Shown: positions 17,040 through 27,207, counted from the first letter of the stretch. The stretch is DNA of 64,000 nucleotides from Roseibium alexandrii DFL-11 (GCF_000158095.2 NZ_CM011002.1:3381203-3445202), one strand, 5' to 3'. Made by a program: numbers and translations. Notes: a model not told the origin generated them from the sequence alone.

Positions 17040-17609
17040 ATGAAAATTCTAGCATTCGCAGCAACAAACAGCCGCCAGTCCATCAACAAGCGGGTGGTTC
17101 AGGCCGCAAGCGACATCATCACCTCTGATCTGGATCCGAATACTGAGATCGAGATCATCGATCTGAACGACTACGAGATGCCGATCTACAGCATTGACCG
17201 GGAAACCGAAGGCGGTATTCCGGAAGAAGCCCGGCGTTTCCATGAAAAAATCGGCACCGCAGATGCCCTGATTGTCTCCTACGCCGAACACAACGGCACT
17301 TATACCACCGCCTTCAAAAACGTGTTCGACTGGGCCTCCCGCATCAACATGAAGGTCTTTCAGGACAAGCCGCAAGTGGCGCTGTCAGCCTCGATGGGGC
17401 CGGGCGGTGCAGCCAGCGTCCTGAAAACGGCGGTCGGGTCGGCGGGCTTCTTTGGGGCCGACATTCGGGGCAGCCTCTCGATTGGGCCGTTCACCGAGAA
17501 GTTCGACACTGAAGCGGGCAAACTGGTCGATGAGAGCCTGGAGCAATACTTGCGCGAAATCCTGTCGGAGCTGGTCTCTGCGGCACAAGGCGCCAAGCGT
17601 GCCGCCTGA
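17040..17609 (+). CDS. NAD(P)H-dependent FMN reductase family protein
   Basis: The 189-residue flavodoxin-like protein carries the FMN phosphate loop (FAATNSRQSINKRVVQ) and the SYAEHNGTYTTAFKNVFDW motif that replaces the usual SPEYN-type loop. ChrR/azoreductase-type quinone reduction is the likely activity. It is followed 72 bases later by a DoxX-family gene and is divergent from a LysR regulator. The start has the ribosome site GAGG seven bases upstream. Confidence 0.87.
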   Translation: MKILAFAATNSRQSINKRVVQAASDIITSDLDPNTEIEIIDLNDYEMPIYSIDRETEGGIPEEARRFHEKIGTADALIVSYAEHNGTYTTAFKNVFDWASRINMKVFQDKPQVALSASMGPGGAASVLKTAVGSAGFFGADIRGSLSIGPFTEKFDTEAGKLVDESLEQYLREILSELVSAAQGAKRAA

Positions 17610-17681
17610 TACGGCTAGCGATTTGTCTTCAAAAAACACTACCGGACAGACACAAACATTTGTCCGTACTGAGAAACACAA

Positions 17682-18038
17682 ATGACGACGTCACTGAAGA
17701 AATACGGCTTTTGGGCCCTGAAAGGCCTCCTGGCCGCAGTTTTCCTGTCCGCTGGTGGAGCAAAACTCGTAGGCGCTCCCATGATGGTACAAACCTTCGA
17801 GGCGCTCGGGATCGGTCAATGGTTCCGCTATCTGACAGGCCTTATTGAAGTTGTGTCAGCTGTCTTGCTTTTCATTCCGGGCAAACAGGCCATCGGAGCA
17901 GGCCTTTTGGTCGGCACCATGATCGGAGCGGCTGCCGCACACCTCTTTATCTTGGGTCCGTCCGTGGTTCCCGCGCTTGTCTTGGGTGGCTTGACCGCAA
18001 TTGTGCTCTTCGTACACCGCGACCAGATCACTGCATAA
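17682..18038 (+). CDS. DoxX family membrane protein
   Basis: The 118-residue protein has four predicted transmembrane helices and the DoxX-like opening (LKGLLAAVFLSAGGAKLVG). It also has the PMMVQTFEALGIGQWFRYLTG pattern found in DoxX relatives. DoxX proteins are linked to membrane redox or quinone pools, though bacterial members are mostly uncharacterised. Pairing with a flavin reductase under LysR control suggests a small oxidative or quinone-stress unit. A strong terminator follows. Confidence 0.85.
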   Translation: MTTSLKKYGFWALKGLLAAVFLSAGGAKLVGAPMMVQTFEALGIGQWFRYLTGLIEVVSAVLLFIPGKQAIGAGLLVGTMIGAAAAHLFILGPSVVPALVLGGLTAIVLFVHRDQITA

Positions 18039-18050
18039 GATTAGCCAAAC

Positions 18051-18081
18051 AAAAAAGCCCGGGTGTTCGCCCGGGCTTTTT
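18051..18081. terminator. bidirectional rho-independent terminator
   Basis: The stem GCCCGGG/CCCGGGC with a six-base loop is flanked by six A residues on the left and five T residues on the right. It serves both the DoxX gene (plus) and lpd (minus). Confidence 0.93.
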
Positions 18082-18103
18082 GATTTCGAACCGTTCAGAA
18101 GCC

Positions 18104-19507
18104 TTAGGAGTGGATCGGCTTTGCGAAGGCACCCATGGCTGCTTCCTTGACGGCTTCCGACATGGTCGGGTGCGCGTGACACGTGCGGCCGAGGTCTTCC
18201 GCGGAGCCGCCGAATTCCATGAGAACAGCAGCTTCGTGGATCATTTCACCGGCACCGAAACCGACAATATGCACACCGAGCACCTGATCAGTCTTGACGT
18301 CAGAGAGAACCTTGGCAAAGCCATCGGTCGCATTCATGGCCCGCGCGCGGCCATTGGCCGTGAAGTTGAACTTGCCGGTCTTGTACTCAACACCAGCGGC
18401 CTTCAGCTCCTCTTCCGTCTTTCCAACAGAGGCAACTTCCGGCTGGGTGTAAACAACACCCGGAATGACGTCGTAGTTCACATGGCCAGCCTGGCCCGCG
18501 AGGATCTCGGCAACCGCAACACCCTCATCCTCGGCCTTGTGCGCAAGCATCGGCCCGACGACCACATCGCCGATCGCGTAAATGCCGTCGACATTGGTCT
18601 TGTAGTGAGTGTTGATCTGAACCCGGCCACGGTCATCGACAACAACGCCAGCCTGATCAAGTCCAAGACCTTCCGTGTACGCGCGGCGGCCAATGGCAAC
18701 CAGCACGATATCGGCTTCAAGAACTTCCGCATCGCCACCAGCTGCGGGCTCAACGGAAACCGCAAGGCCCTTGCCCTTCTTCTCAACGCCCGTGACCTTG
18801 GAAGACAGCTTGAATGCCATCCCCTGTTTTTTCAGGATCCGCTGGAAGTTTTTGGAAATGTCGCCATCCATGGGCCCAAGGATCTTCGGCATGAATTCGA
18901 CAACAGTAACTTCAGCGCCAAGGCGGTTCCAAACGGACCCGAGCTCCAGACCGATCACACCGCCGCCGACAACGATCATCTTGCTCGGGACTTTTTCAAG
19001 GTCCAGCGCGCCGGTGGAGGAGACAATCTGCTTTTCGTCGATTTCCACGCCAGGCAAAGGCATGACATCGGAGCCGGTGGCAATCACGATGTTCTTCGTT
19101 TCGATAACAGATGCCTTGCCGTCGTTGTCGGTGACTTCGACTTTGCCGGCACCCAAGATCTTGCCCATTCCGGTGTGGACGTCGATCTTGTTTTTCTTCA
19201 TCAGGAACGAAATGCCGCTGACATTGGCATCAACAACATCACTCTTGTGTTTCATCATGCCCGGCAGATCGAGCTTCGGCTTGGCAACCTTGATGCCCAG
19301 CTTCTCGAACCCGTGGCCGGCTTCATGGAACATTTCTGATGCATGCAGCAGCGCCTTGGACGGGATACAGCCGATGTTCAGGCAGGTACCGCCAAGGGTT
19401 GCTTCTTTTTCGACAACGGCGGTTTTCAGGCCGAGCTGGGCCGCCTTGATTGCGCAAACATAGCCGCCCGGGCCGGTTCCAATGACGACAAGATCATATT
19501 GGGACAT
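18104..19507 (-). CDS. lpdA: dihydrolipoyl dehydrogenase (E3)
   Basis: The 467-residue flavoprotein reoxidises dihydrolipoamide of the 2-oxoglutarate dehydrogenase complex with NAD+. The FAD-binding Rossmann motif (LVVIGTGPGGYV), the redox disulfide (GGTCLNIGCIPSK), the NAD site (VVGGGVIGLELGSVW) and the C-terminal catalytic His/Glu (CHAHPTMSEA) are all intact. The ATG at 19507 begins right before the FAD domain; an in-frame ATG 14 codons upstream is less likely. It is the last gene of the TCA cluster, separated from sucB by a LysE-type exporter. Confidence 0.96.
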   Translation of the reverse strand: MSQYDLVVIGTGPGGYVCAIKAAQLGLKTAVVEKEATLGGTCLNIGCIPSKALLHASEMFHEAGHGFEKLGIKVAKPKLDLPGMMKHKSDVVDANVSGISFLMKKNKIDVHTGMGKILGAGKVEVTDNDGKASVIETKNIVIATGSDVMPLPGVEIDEKQIVSSTGALDLEKVPSKMIVVGGGVIGLELGSVWNRLGAEVTVVEFMPKILGPMDGDISKNFQRILKKQGMAFKLSSKVTGVEKKGKGLAVSVEPAAGGDAEVLEADIVLVAIGRRAYTEGLGLDQAGVVVDDRGRVQINTHYKTNVDGIYAIGDVVVGPMLAHKAEDEGVAVAEILAGQAGHVNYDVIPGVVYTQPEVASVGKTEEELKAAGVEYKTGKFNFTANGRARAMNATDGFAKVLSDVKTDQVLGVHIVGFGAGEMIHEAAVLMEFGGSAEDLGRTCHAHPTMSEAVKEAAMGAFAKPIHS

Positions 19508-19613
19508 TTGGGTCGCCTTAGCCTCTTTCTCTCTATCCCTTACGGACACTTTTAAAACCGGTTGTCAGAACAGAAACCGGAGAACGAAATTCGAAGGTCC
19601 TTCAAAGACCTCA

Positions 19614-20228
19614 TCACTGCTCTGCAAGCGCAAGGCGCAAGCCGAAACCTGCGAAGGCTGTCGCAACAGCGCGGCGCATCCAGAGCATAACCGTATCGCT
19701 GCGCAGCACCTTCTCCCCGACAAGTGCCGCGAACATGCCATAGACGATAAAGACCGCGAAGGTCATCGCCATGAACACACCGCCGAGCAAAGCCATATCC
19801 AGTGTTGGATTGGCCGCTTGTGGGCTGACAAACTGCGGCAGAAAAGCCAGGAAAAACACGGTCAATTTCGGGTTCAGGATGTTGATCAAGAACCCGGTGC
19901 GAACCGTCGCGATCATGCTTTTGCGGTTGGACTTGTCCGCCTTCAACTCCAGCGGACCGCTGTCTTTCAGCGTTTGCCAGGCAAGATAAAGCAGGTATGC
20001 CACGCCAGCGTATTTGACCGCCGTAAAGACCAGCGCGCTGGTGTGCATCAGCGCGGCCAGTCCGATGACAGACGCCAGGATTGCCGGAATGATGCCCAGC
20101 GTACAGCCGAAGGCGGCAGCGATTGCCGCCTGCCGGCCTTTGCCCAGACCGACCGCCACCGTGTAGACGACCCCGGTTCCAGGGACCAGCACCACGATCA
20201 AAGCGGTGATCAAAAACTCCAGACTCAT
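19614..20228 (-). CDS. LysE/RhtB family amino-acid exporter
   Basis: The 204-residue inner-membrane protein has about six transmembrane helices and the LysE-family signature LVPGTGVVYTVAVGLGKGRQAAIAAAFGCTLG, with YLLYLAWQTLKD in the middle. LysE/RhtB proteins export amino acids such as Lys, Thr or homoserine lactones; the substrate here is unknown. It sits 40 bases after sucB and before lpd on the same strand, so it is probably cotranscribed with the oxoglutarate dehydrogenase genes. That is an unexpected partner. Confidence 0.88.
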   Translation of the reverse strand: MSLEFLITALIVVLVPGTGVVYTVAVGLGKGRQAAIAAAFGCTLGIIPAILASVIGLAALMHTSALVFTAVKYAGVAYLLYLAWQTLKDSGPLELKADKSNRKSMIATVRTGFLINILNPKLTVFFLAFLPQFVSPQAANPTLDMALLGGVFMAMTFAVFIVYGMFAALVGEKVLRSDTVMLWMRRAVATAFAGFGLRLALAEQ

Positions 20229-20268
20229 TGTCCGGCTCCTTTGAGCGTGACAGGAAGACTGGCCCGGA

Positions 20269-21786
20269 TCAGAGATCCAGAACCAGACGCTGCGGATCTT
20301 CCAGGCTTTCCTTGACGCGCACCAGGAAGGTCACGGCTTCTTTGCCGTCGACGATCCGGTGGTCGTAGGACAGCGCCAGATACATCATCGGGCGGATGAC
20401 CACTTGACCGTTCACAGCCATCGGGCGCTCCTGGATCTTGTGCATGCCAAGAATGCCGGACTGCGGCGCATTCAGGATCGGCGAAGACATCAGGGAACCG
20501 TAAACACCGCCGTTGGAGATGGTGAAGGTGCCACCGGTCATGTCGGCCATGCCGAGCTTGCCGTCCCGCGCCTTGCGTCCGAGGTTGCCTATTTCCTGTT
20601 CGATCTCGGCAATCGACATCTGGTCCGCATCCCGGACAACCGGAACCACCAGACCCTTGTCCGTACCAACAGCAACGCCGATATGAGCAAAGTTCTTGTA
20701 GATGATGTCAGTGCCATCGATCTCGGCGTTGACAGCCGGGATCTCTTTCAGCGCATGGGTCACAGCTTTTGTGAAGAAGCCCATGAAGCCGAGCTTCACG
20801 CCGTGCTTCTTCTCAAACAGATCTTTGTACTGCTTGCGCAGTTCCATGACCGGACCCATGTCCACCTCGTTGTAGGTGGTCAGCATGGCTGCAGTGTTTT
20901 GAGCATCTTTCAGACGGCGCGCGATCGTCTGGCGCAGCTTGGTCATACGGACGCGCTCTTCACGCACCTCATCATCAGCTGAAACCGGGCCGCGCGGTGC
21001 TGCCGCAGTTGCAGCCGGAGCCGCCGTCACGCCAACAGCAGCCGCCGCGATGACGTCACCTTTCAGCACCTGACCGCGTTTGCCGGACCCGGCAACCTGA
21101 TCAGCTGAAATGTTCTTTTCTGCCATCATCTTGGCCGCAGACGGTGCCGGCGGCATGGAGGTGCCGACGCTTGGCGCTGTCGCTGCTGGGGCCGGAGCAC
21201 TTGCTGCAGCCGGGGCAGCAGCGGCTGCACCCGCACCGGACGGGTCGATCTGACACAGCAGAACACCCGGCTCGACTGTCGCGCCGGTTTCAGCTGCGAT
21301 CTTGACAACGGTGCCTGCGACCGGAGCCGGAACTTCCTGAGCGGCCTTGTCGGTTTCCAGTTCGACCAGTGTGTCGTCTGCTTTAACGGTATCGCCAACC
21401 TTGACGCTCCATTCGCCGACTTCAGCTTCGGTTACGCTCTCGCCTGCGCTCGGAGTCACTACGTCAACGAGCTCTGCTTTGGCCGCCGGAGCTTCTGTCT
21501 TGGCAGGAGCTGGAGCGGAGGCGGCCGGTGCGGCAGCTGCAGCGCCTGCACCTTCTGCGATTTGGCCAAGCAGAGCGCCAACCTCAACGGTGTCGCCTTC
21601 CTTGACCACGATGGATTCCAGAGTGCCGGATGCCGGTGCTGGAACTTCAACGGTTACCTTGTCCGTTTCCAGCTCGACCAGCGGCTCATCCTGATTGATA
21701 GCGTCGCCCGGTTTTTTGAACCACTGGGCGATGGTTGCCTCAGATACGGATTCCCCAAGCGTTGGGACGCGAATTTCGGTTGCCAT
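20269..21786 (-). CDS. sucB: 2-oxoglutarate dehydrogenase E2, dihydrolipoyl succinyltransferase, with two lipoyl domains
   Basis: The 505-residue E2 core transfers succinyl groups to CoA. Two lipoyl domains are visible, with lipoylation lysines at residue 43 ([11 protein letters not shown]) and residue 147 ([11 protein letters not shown]), joined by Ala/Pro-rich linkers. A peripheral-subunit-binding domain follows ([17 protein letters not shown]). The acyltransferase domain ends with the catalytic [14 protein letters not shown]. coli SucB has a single lipoyl domain; the doubled form resembles pyruvate dehydrogenase E2. The [12 protein letters not shown] and [11 protein letters not shown] sequences and the sucA neighbour support assignment to oxoglutarate dehydrogenase. 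Confidence 0.95.
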   Translation of the reverse strand: MATEIRVPTLGESVSEATIAQWFKKPGDAINQDEPLVELETDKVTVEVPAPASGTLESIVVKEGDTVEVGALLGQIAEGAGAAAAAPAASAPAPAKTEAPAAKAELVDVVTPSAGESVTEAEVGEWSVKVGDTVKADDTLVELETDKAAQEVPAPVAGTVVKIAAETGATVEPGVLLCQIDPSGAGAAAAAPAAASAPAPAATAPSVGTSMPPAPSAAKMMAEKNISADQVAGSGKRGQVLKGDVIAAAAVGVTAAPAATAAAPRGPVSADDEVREERVRMTKLRQTIARRLKDAQNTAAMLTTYNEVDMGPVMELRKQYKDLFEKKHGVKLGFMGFFTKAVTHALKEIPAVNAEIDGTDIIYKNFAHIGVAVGTDKGLVVPVVRDADQMSIAEIEQEIGNLGRKARDGKLGMADMTGGTFTISNGGVYGSLMSSPILNAPQSGILGMHKIQERPMAVNGQVVIRPMMYLALSYDHRIVDGKEAVTFLVRVKESLEDPQRLVLDL

Positions 21787-21823
21787 GGTTGCCTTCTCTT
21801 AAATTTCCCAGGCCAATTTAGAT

Positions 21824-21845
21824 GAAGGGGGCCACCGCCCCCTTC
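21824..21845 (-). other. strong hairpin between sucA and sucB
   Basis: A perfect nine-base stem (GAAGGGGGC/GCCCCCTTC) with a four-base loop lies just after the sucA stop. No U-tract follows on the transcribed strand, so it is more likely an mRNA-stabilising or processing hairpin than a full terminator. Confidence 0.7.
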
Positions 21846-21849
21846 GTGA

Positions 21850-24837
21850 TCAGTTTCCGAGTGCCTCTTCGAGGAATGCCTGCAGCTGGGCCAAATGCGC
21901 GGACATCAAACCCGTAGCTGTGGACGCCATTGCGGCGCGGCCGGCATAACGCGGGCGCTTGTGCTTGGCATCGATCTGTTCCAGTACCCACTCGATGTAA
22001 GGCTCGACGGAAAACCAACTGCCCATGTTCTTCGGCTCTTCCTGGCACCAGACCATTTCCGCTTGCGGGAAACGGGCAAGCTCCATCATCAGAGCCTTTT
22101 TCGGGAACGGGTAGAGCTGCTCGACGCGGAACAGGTAGATGTCGTCGATGCCACGCTTTTCACGCTCTTCGTAAAGATCGTAGTAGACCTTGCCTGAGCA
22201 CATCACGACACGCTTGATCTTGTCGTCAGGTACCAGTTTGGTTTCTGCCGCCGGGTTGGATTCCGCATCGTCCCACAGCAAACGGTGGAATGTTGAATCC
22301 GGTCCCAGTTCCTCGATCTTCGACACCGCCTTCTTGTGACGCAGAAGCGATTTTGGCGTCATGAGGATCAGCGGCTTACGAATATCGCGGCACAATTGAC
22401 GGCGCAGGATGTGGAAGTAGTTGGCTGGTGTCGAACAGTTCGCAACCTGCATGTTGTCTTCCGCACACAGCTGCAGGAACCGCTCAAGGCGCGCCGAAGA
22501 GTGCTCGGGGCCCTGACCTTCGTAGCCGTGTGGCAACAAACAGACCAGACCCGACATGCGCAGCCACTTGCGCTCACCGGACGAGATGAACTGATCGAAA
22601 AGAACCTGCGCGCCGTTGGCGAAGTCACCAAACTGCGCTTCCCACAAAGTGAGTGCGCGAGGTTCAGCAAGTGAGTAGCCATACTCGAAACCGAGCACCG
22701 CTTCTTCGGAGAGCATCGAGTTGATGACCTCGTAGCGCTGCTGGCCTTCGCCAACATGGTTCAACGGGATGTAGCGGTTTTCGTTCTCTTGGTCATAAAG
22801 TACCGAATGGCGCTGCGAGAACGTACCCCGCTCGCAGTCCTGACCGGACAAGCGAATTGGATGGCCTTCCTTGAGCAAGGTTGCAAACGCCATTGCTTCC
22901 GCAGTCGCCCAATCGATGCCCTCACCCGTCTCGATCATCCGCTCACGGTTGTTCATGAACCGTGCGATCGTGCGGTGAGCGTTGAAGTCGTTCGGTATTT
23001 TGGTCAGCTTGCGGCCGATGTCTTTCAACTCATCGATCGCAACACCAGTTTCACCGCGGCGCGGATCTTCTTCGTCATCCGCCCGTTTCAAACCAGCCCA
23101 TTTGCCATCAAGCCAGTCGGCCTTGTTGGGCTTAAATGCCTGACCGGAATCGAACTCTGTGTCGAGGTGCGAGCGCCATTCCGCCTTCATGCGGTCGACA
23201 TCTGCCTGGCTCATCACACCTTCCTTGATCAGCCGGTCGGAATACAGCTGCAAGGTTGTCTGATGTTTGCGGATCTTGCGGTACATGATTGGCTGCGTGA
23301 ATGCCGGCTCGTCACCTTCGTTGTGGCCAAAGCGGCGATAGCAGATCATGTCGATCACGACCGGGCGACCGAAAGTCTGCCGGTATTCAATTGCGATCTT
23401 GGCCGCGAATACAACGGCTTCCGGATCATCCGCATTCACGTGAAAAATCGGTGATTCGATGACTTTCGCCATGTCTGACGGATATGGCGACGACCGCGAG
23501 AAACGCGGGTTGGTCGTGAAGCCGATCTGGTTGTTGATGATCACATGGATCGAACCGCCCGTGCGGTGACCACGCAGCGCGGACAGACCAAAACACTCAG
23601 CAACCACACCCTGACCGGCAAAGGCCGCATCACCATGAAGCAGAAGCGGCAGAACGCTGCTGCGTTCGACTTCTGTTGTTTCGATGAAGGTCCCGTCATC
23701 CTTGGATGCCAGCTGGTCCTGTTTCGCGCGCGCTTTTCCCAAAACCACCGGGTTCACGATTTCAAGGTGGGACGGGTTGGCTGTCAGTGACAGGTGGACG
23801 TTGTTGCCGTCAAAGTCGCGATCCGACGAGGCGCCGAGGTGATATTTCACATCGCCGGAGCCTTCAACTTCGTCCGGCGCATAGGAACCGCCCTTGAACT
23901 CATGGAATACCGCGCGATGCGGTTTGCGCATAACTTGGGTCAACACGTTGAGGCGGCCACGGTGGGCCATGCCGAGGACGATGTCCTTGAGGCCCATTTG
24001 ACCGCCGCGCTTGATGATCTGTTCAAGCGCCGGGATCAGCGCTTCACCACCATCAAGTCCGAACCGCTTTGTGCCGGTGTATTTGACGTCCAGAAACTTT
24101 TCGAAACCTTCAGCTTCAACAAGTTTGTTAAGGATCGCCTTCTTGCCTTCAGAGGTGAAAGCAACTTGCTTGTCCGGACCCTCAATGCGTTCCTGCAACC
24201 AGGACTTTGCTGCCGGATCGGAAATATGCATGAACTCGACGCCCAGCGTCGAGCAATAAGTCCGCTTCAGGATGTCAAGCATCTCGCGGATGGTTGCGTA
24301 TTCCAGACCCAGCACATGGTCGATGAAGATACTGCGGTCCCAATCGGCTTCGGTGAAACCGTAAGATGATGGGTGCAGCTCCTCGTGATCGCCGGGTGTC
24401 GCGAGTTGCAGCGGATCAAGGTCTGCGTGCAAGTGCCCGCGCATGCGGTAAGCCCGGATCATCATCAAGGCACGGACAGAGTCGCGCGTTGCCTGATGCA
24501 CCTCTGCATCCGACATCGGCGCACCGGTCGTATCCGCTTTCTGTTTGAGCTTGGTTTCGAGCTTCTGCTCGATTGGCGCCCAGTTGCCGTCAAACGCGTT
24601 GACGAGGTCGCCACTGGCCTCCAGCGGCCAGTCTTTCCGTTTCCAGGGCGCGCCGCGGGCTTCTTTCAAAACCGAGTCTTTTTCATCCTGGAATGCCGCG
24701 AAGAAATCCCGCCACTCCGGATCAACCGAATTGGGATCAGTCTTGTAGCTGGCGTAGAGGTCTTCGATATAGGCTGCGTTGGCGCCGTAAAGCAACGACG
24801 TCAGTGCGAATACGTTGTTCGCTTCCTGCCGTGCCAT
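21850..24837 (-). CDS. sucA: 2-oxoglutarate dehydrogenase E1 component
   Basis: The 995-residue thiamine-diphosphate enzyme decarboxylates 2-oxoglutarate and succinylates the E2 lipoyl group. The N-terminal E2-binding segment (LLYGANAAYIEDLYASYKTDP), the substrate His region (MAHRGRLNVLTQVM), the ThDP/Mg site (GDAAFAGQGVVAECF) and the C-terminal transketolase domain (LLPHGYEGQGPEHSSARLERFL) are present. A GTG two codons upstream is possible, but the ATG is preferred. The gene follows sucD after a structured 219-base gap and precedes sucB. Confidence 0.96.
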   Translation of the reverse strand: MARQEANNVFALTSLLYGANAAYIEDLYASYKTDPNSVDPEWRDFFAAFQDEKDSVLKEARGAPWKRKDWPLEASGDLVNAFDGNWAPIEQKLETKLKQKADTTGAPMSDAEVHQATRDSVRALMMIRAYRMRGHLHADLDPLQLATPGDHEELHPSSYGFTEADWDRSIFIDHVLGLEYATIREMLDILKRTYCSTLGVEFMHISDPAAKSWLQERIEGPDKQVAFTSEGKKAILNKLVEAEGFEKFLDVKYTGTKRFGLDGGEALIPALEQIIKRGGQMGLKDIVLGMAHRGRLNVLTQVMRKPHRAVFHEFKGGSYAPDEVEGSGDVKYHLGASSDRDFDGNNVHLSLTANPSHLEIVNPVVLGKARAKQDQLASKDDGTFIETTEVERSSVLPLLLHGDAAFAGQGVVAECFGLSALRGHRTGGSIHVIINNQIGFTTNPRFSRSSPYPSDMAKVIESPIFHVNADDPEAVVFAAKIAIEYRQTFGRPVVIDMICYRRFGHNEGDEPAFTQPIMYRKIRKHQTTLQLYSDRLIKEGVMSQADVDRMKAEWRSHLDTEFDSGQAFKPNKADWLDGKWAGLKRADDEEDPRRGETGVAIDELKDIGRKLTKIPNDFNAHRTIARFMNNRERMIETGEGIDWATAEAMAFATLLKEGHPIRLSGQDCERGTFSQRHSVLYDQENENRYIPLNHVGEGQQRYEVINSMLSEEAVLGFEYGYSLAEPRALTLWEAQFGDFANGAQVLFDQFISSGERKWLRMSGLVCLLPHGYEGQGPEHSSARLERFLQLCAEDNMQVANCSTPANYFHILRRQLCRDIRKPLILMTPKSLLRHKKAVSKIEELGPDSTFHRLLWDDAESNPAAETKLVPDDKIKRVVMCSGKVYYDLYEEREKRGIDDIYLFRVEQLYPFPKKALMMELARFPQAEMVWCQEEPKNMGSWFSVEPYIEWVLEQIDAKHKRPRYAGRAAMASTATGLMSAHLAQLQAFLEEALGN

Positions 24838-25003
24838 GTTCACTCAGCGGAGGGCTTCTCCGCCCTTATTCTTTGGCGAGCCAAAAAACTGGCCCGCGGC
24901 CGGTTCCCTACAAAGACCGGTGCGCACCACCGGCCCCTCGAAAATTGGGTATTTACCCAAAGGTCACGGCACGTTGCCGCGCCGTAACCTATCCTTTCAC
25001 CAT

Positions 25004-25037
25004 GCAGCAGGAAACGTAAACAGTTTCCGTAAGCTGC
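25004..25037. other. nested inverted repeat in the sucD-sucA gap
   Basis: The outer arms GCAGC/GCTGC enclose inner arms GGAAAC/GTTTCC with a seven-base loop containing GTAAA. It lies close after the sucD stop, well before sucA. It could act as an RNA hairpin separating the sucCD and sucAB parts of the transcript, or as an operator. No U-tract follows on the minus strand. Confidence 0.5.
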
Positions 25038-25056
25038 AACGGTTTTTTCTTTGGTT

Positions 25057-25965
25057 TTAGCCCTTCAACACTTCAAGAAGTGTTTCGCCGAGCTTTGCCG
25101 GAGACGGAGACACCTTGATACCGGCCTCTTCCATCGCAGCAATTTTGTCTTCCGCGCCGCCTTTGCCGCCAGAAATCACGGCACCTGCGTGACCCATGGT
25201 GCGGCCTGGAGGTGCTGTCCGGCCCGCAATGAAGCCAGCCATCGGCTTCTTGCGGCCCTTCTTGGCTTCGTCCTTCAGGAACTGAGCCGCTTCTTCTTCC
25301 GCAGAACCACCGATTTCACCAATCATGATGATCGACTGTGTTTCGTCGTCGGCCAAGAACATTTCCAGGACGTCGATGAACTCGGTGCCTTTGACCGGAT
25401 CGCCGCCGATGCCGACAGCCGTTGTCTGGCCGAGGCCTGCGTTGGAGGTCTGGAAGACCGCCTCGTAGGTAAGTGTGCCGGAGCGCGATACAACACCCAC
25501 GGAGCCCTTCTTGAAGATGGAGCCCGGCATGATGCCAATCTTGCACTCTTCAGGGGTCAGGATACCCGGGCAATTCGGGCCCAGAAGACGGGACTTGGAT
25601 TTCTCCAGCTTCGCCTTGACCTTGACCATATCGGCAACCGGAATGCCTTCGGTGATGCAGACGATGAACGGAACTTCCGCATCGATCGCCTCGATGATCG
25701 CAGCGCCCGCGCCTGCCGGCGGAACGTAGATCACGGATGCATCTGCACCGGTTGCTTCCTTGGCTTCGCCAACGGAAGCAAAGATCGGCAGCTCGGCAGC
25801 GCCTTCAACACCGGCAGACCATTTTTCGCCACCCTTCTTTGGGTGGACACCGGCGACCATCTTGGTGCCATAGTATTCAAGCGCCTGTTCCGTATGGAAC
25901 GTGCCGGTTTTGCCGGTCAGGCCCTGAACAATAATTTTCGTGTCTTTATTGACGAGGATCGACAT
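25057..25965 (-). CDS. sucD: succinyl-CoA synthetase alpha subunit
   Basis: The 302-residue subunit binds CoA and is phosphorylated on a His during substrate-level phosphorylation in the TCA cycle. The CoA-binding Rossmann start ([19 protein letters not shown]), the ligase loop ([11 protein letters not shown]), the LLGPNCPGI motif and the active-site His region ([18 protein letters not shown]) are intact. The ATG directly abuts the sucC stop (TAA-ATG), as expected for a coupled two-subunit enzyme. Confidence 0.97.
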   Translation of the reverse strand: MSILVNKDTKIIVQGLTGKTGTFHTEQALEYYGTKMVAGVHPKKGGEKWSAGVEGAAELPIFASVGEAKEATGADASVIYVPPAGAGAAIIEAIDAEVPFIVCITEGIPVADMVKVKAKLEKSKSRLLGPNCPGILTPEECKIGIMPGSIFKKGSVGVVSRSGTLTYEAVFQTSNAGLGQTTAVGIGGDPVKGTEFIDVLEMFLADDETQSIIMIGEIGGSAEEEAAQFLKDEAKKGRKKPMAGFIAGRTAPPGRTMGHAGAVISGGKGGAEDKIAAMEEAGIKVSPSPAKLGETLLEVLKG

Positions 25966-27165
25966 TTACGCGCCCCCCTTAACGGCTTTCACGATTTTCT
26001 GGGCGGCGTCGTCGAGATCGTCAGCGGCGATCACGTTCATTCCGCTTTCGGAAATGATCTTCTTGCCGAGCTCAACGTTCGTACCTTCAAGGCGCACAAC
26101 GAGCGGCACCTGAAGACCGACTTCAGTGACAGCAGCCAGAACGCCTTCTGCGATGATGTCGCAGCGCATGATGCCGCCGAAGATGTTGACCAGGATACCT
26201 TTGACGTTCGGATCAGACGTGATGATCTTGAACGCAGCCGTCACCTTCTCCTTGGTTGCACCACCACCAACATCGAGGAAGTTGGCAGGCTCTGCACCAT
26301 AGAGCTTGATGATGTCCATAGTCGCCATCGCAAGGCCGGCGCCGTTGACCATGCAGCCAATGTCACCGTCGAGAGCAACGTATGCGAGATCGTATTTGGA
26401 CGCTTCAATTTCCTTGGCGTCTTCTTCGGTCTCATCGCGCAGGGCCATGATGTCGTCGTGGCGGAACAACGCGTTGCCGTCGAAGGACACTTTGGCATCG
26501 AGAACGCGCAGTTGGCCGTCTTTCATGACGATCAGCGGGTTCACTTCCAGAAGCGCCATGTCTTTTTCGACAAACGCCTTGTGCAGGATCGGGAAGAGCT
26601 TGAAGCCGTCTTGGCGTGCAGCGCCGGTCAATTCCAGAGCATCGCAAAGCTTGGCAGCATCCGCCTCAGTGACACCCGTGTCCGGATCAATCGGAAGCGT
26701 GATGATCTTTTCCGGGGTCTCTTCGGCGACAGCTTCAATGTCCATGCCGCCTTCGGTGGACACAACGAATGCCGGACGGCCGACGGTGCGGTCGACGAGG
26801 ATGGAGAGGTAAAGCTCACGCTCAATGTCCGCGCCGTCTTCGATGTAGAGACGGTTGACGACCTTGCCGGCATCGCCGGTCTGGGCGGTCACCAGCGTGT
26901 TGCCGAGCATTTCTGCTGCATGCGCTTTGACTTCGTCCAAAGAGAATGCGAGGCGGACACCGCCCTTGGCTTCTGCATCCAATTCCTTGAACTTGCCCTT
27001 GCCGCGGCCACCAGCGTGGATCTGAGATTTGACGACCCAGAGCGGGCCCGGCAGGCTTTTGGCAGCGGCTTCTGCTTCATCGGCAGAAAAGATCGCAACG
27101 CCCTCGGCCACCGGCGCACCGAATTCCTTCAGTACAGCTTTGGCCTGGTATTCATGAATATTCAT
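25966..27165 (-). CDS. sucC: succinyl-CoA synthetase beta subunit (ADP-forming)
   Basis: The 399-residue beta subunit has the ATP-grasp fold. The N-terminal [19 protein letters not shown], the nucleotide-binding [15 protein letters not shown], the metal/nucleotide site [20 protein letters not shown] and the [18 protein letters not shown] region are present. It is between mdh and sucD in the operon, with a strong GC hairpin in the preceding gap. Confidence 0.97.
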   Translation of the reverse strand: MNIHEYQAKAVLKEFGAPVAEGVAIFSADEAEAAAKSLPGPLWVVKSQIHAGGRGKGKFKELDAEAKGGVRLAFSLDEVKAHAAEMLGNTLVTAQTGDAGKVVNRLYIEDGADIERELYLSILVDRTVGRPAFVVSTEGGMDIEAVAEETPEKIITLPIDPDTGVTEADAAKLCDALELTGAARQDGFKLFPILHKAFVEKDMALLEVNPLIVMKDGQLRVLDAKVSFDGNALFRHDDIMALRDETEEDAKEIEASKYDLAYVALDGDIGCMVNGAGLAMATMDIIKLYGAEPANFLDVGGGATKEKVTAAFKIITSDPNVKGILVNIFGGIMRCDIIAEGVLAAVTEVGLQVPLVVRLEGTNVELGKKIISESGMNVIAADDLDDAAQKIVKAVKGGA

Positions 27166-27188
27166 GTGTTTCCCCCGTTGTCGGAGGA

Positions 27189-27207
27189 CCGCCCCAACAC
27201 GGGGCGG
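27189..27207 (-). other. GC-rich hairpin between mdh and sucC
   Basis: The seven-base stem CCGCCCC/GGGGCGG with a five-base loop lies between the mdh stop and the sucC start. No U-tract follows in the sense direction. It is likely a processing or stability element that lets mdh and suc mRNA levels differ. Confidence 0.6.

Noticed and set aside
18080..19339. 419-codon plus-strand ORF opposite lpd
   Set aside because: It lies entirely antisense to dihydrolipoyl dehydrogenase and shows no family motif.
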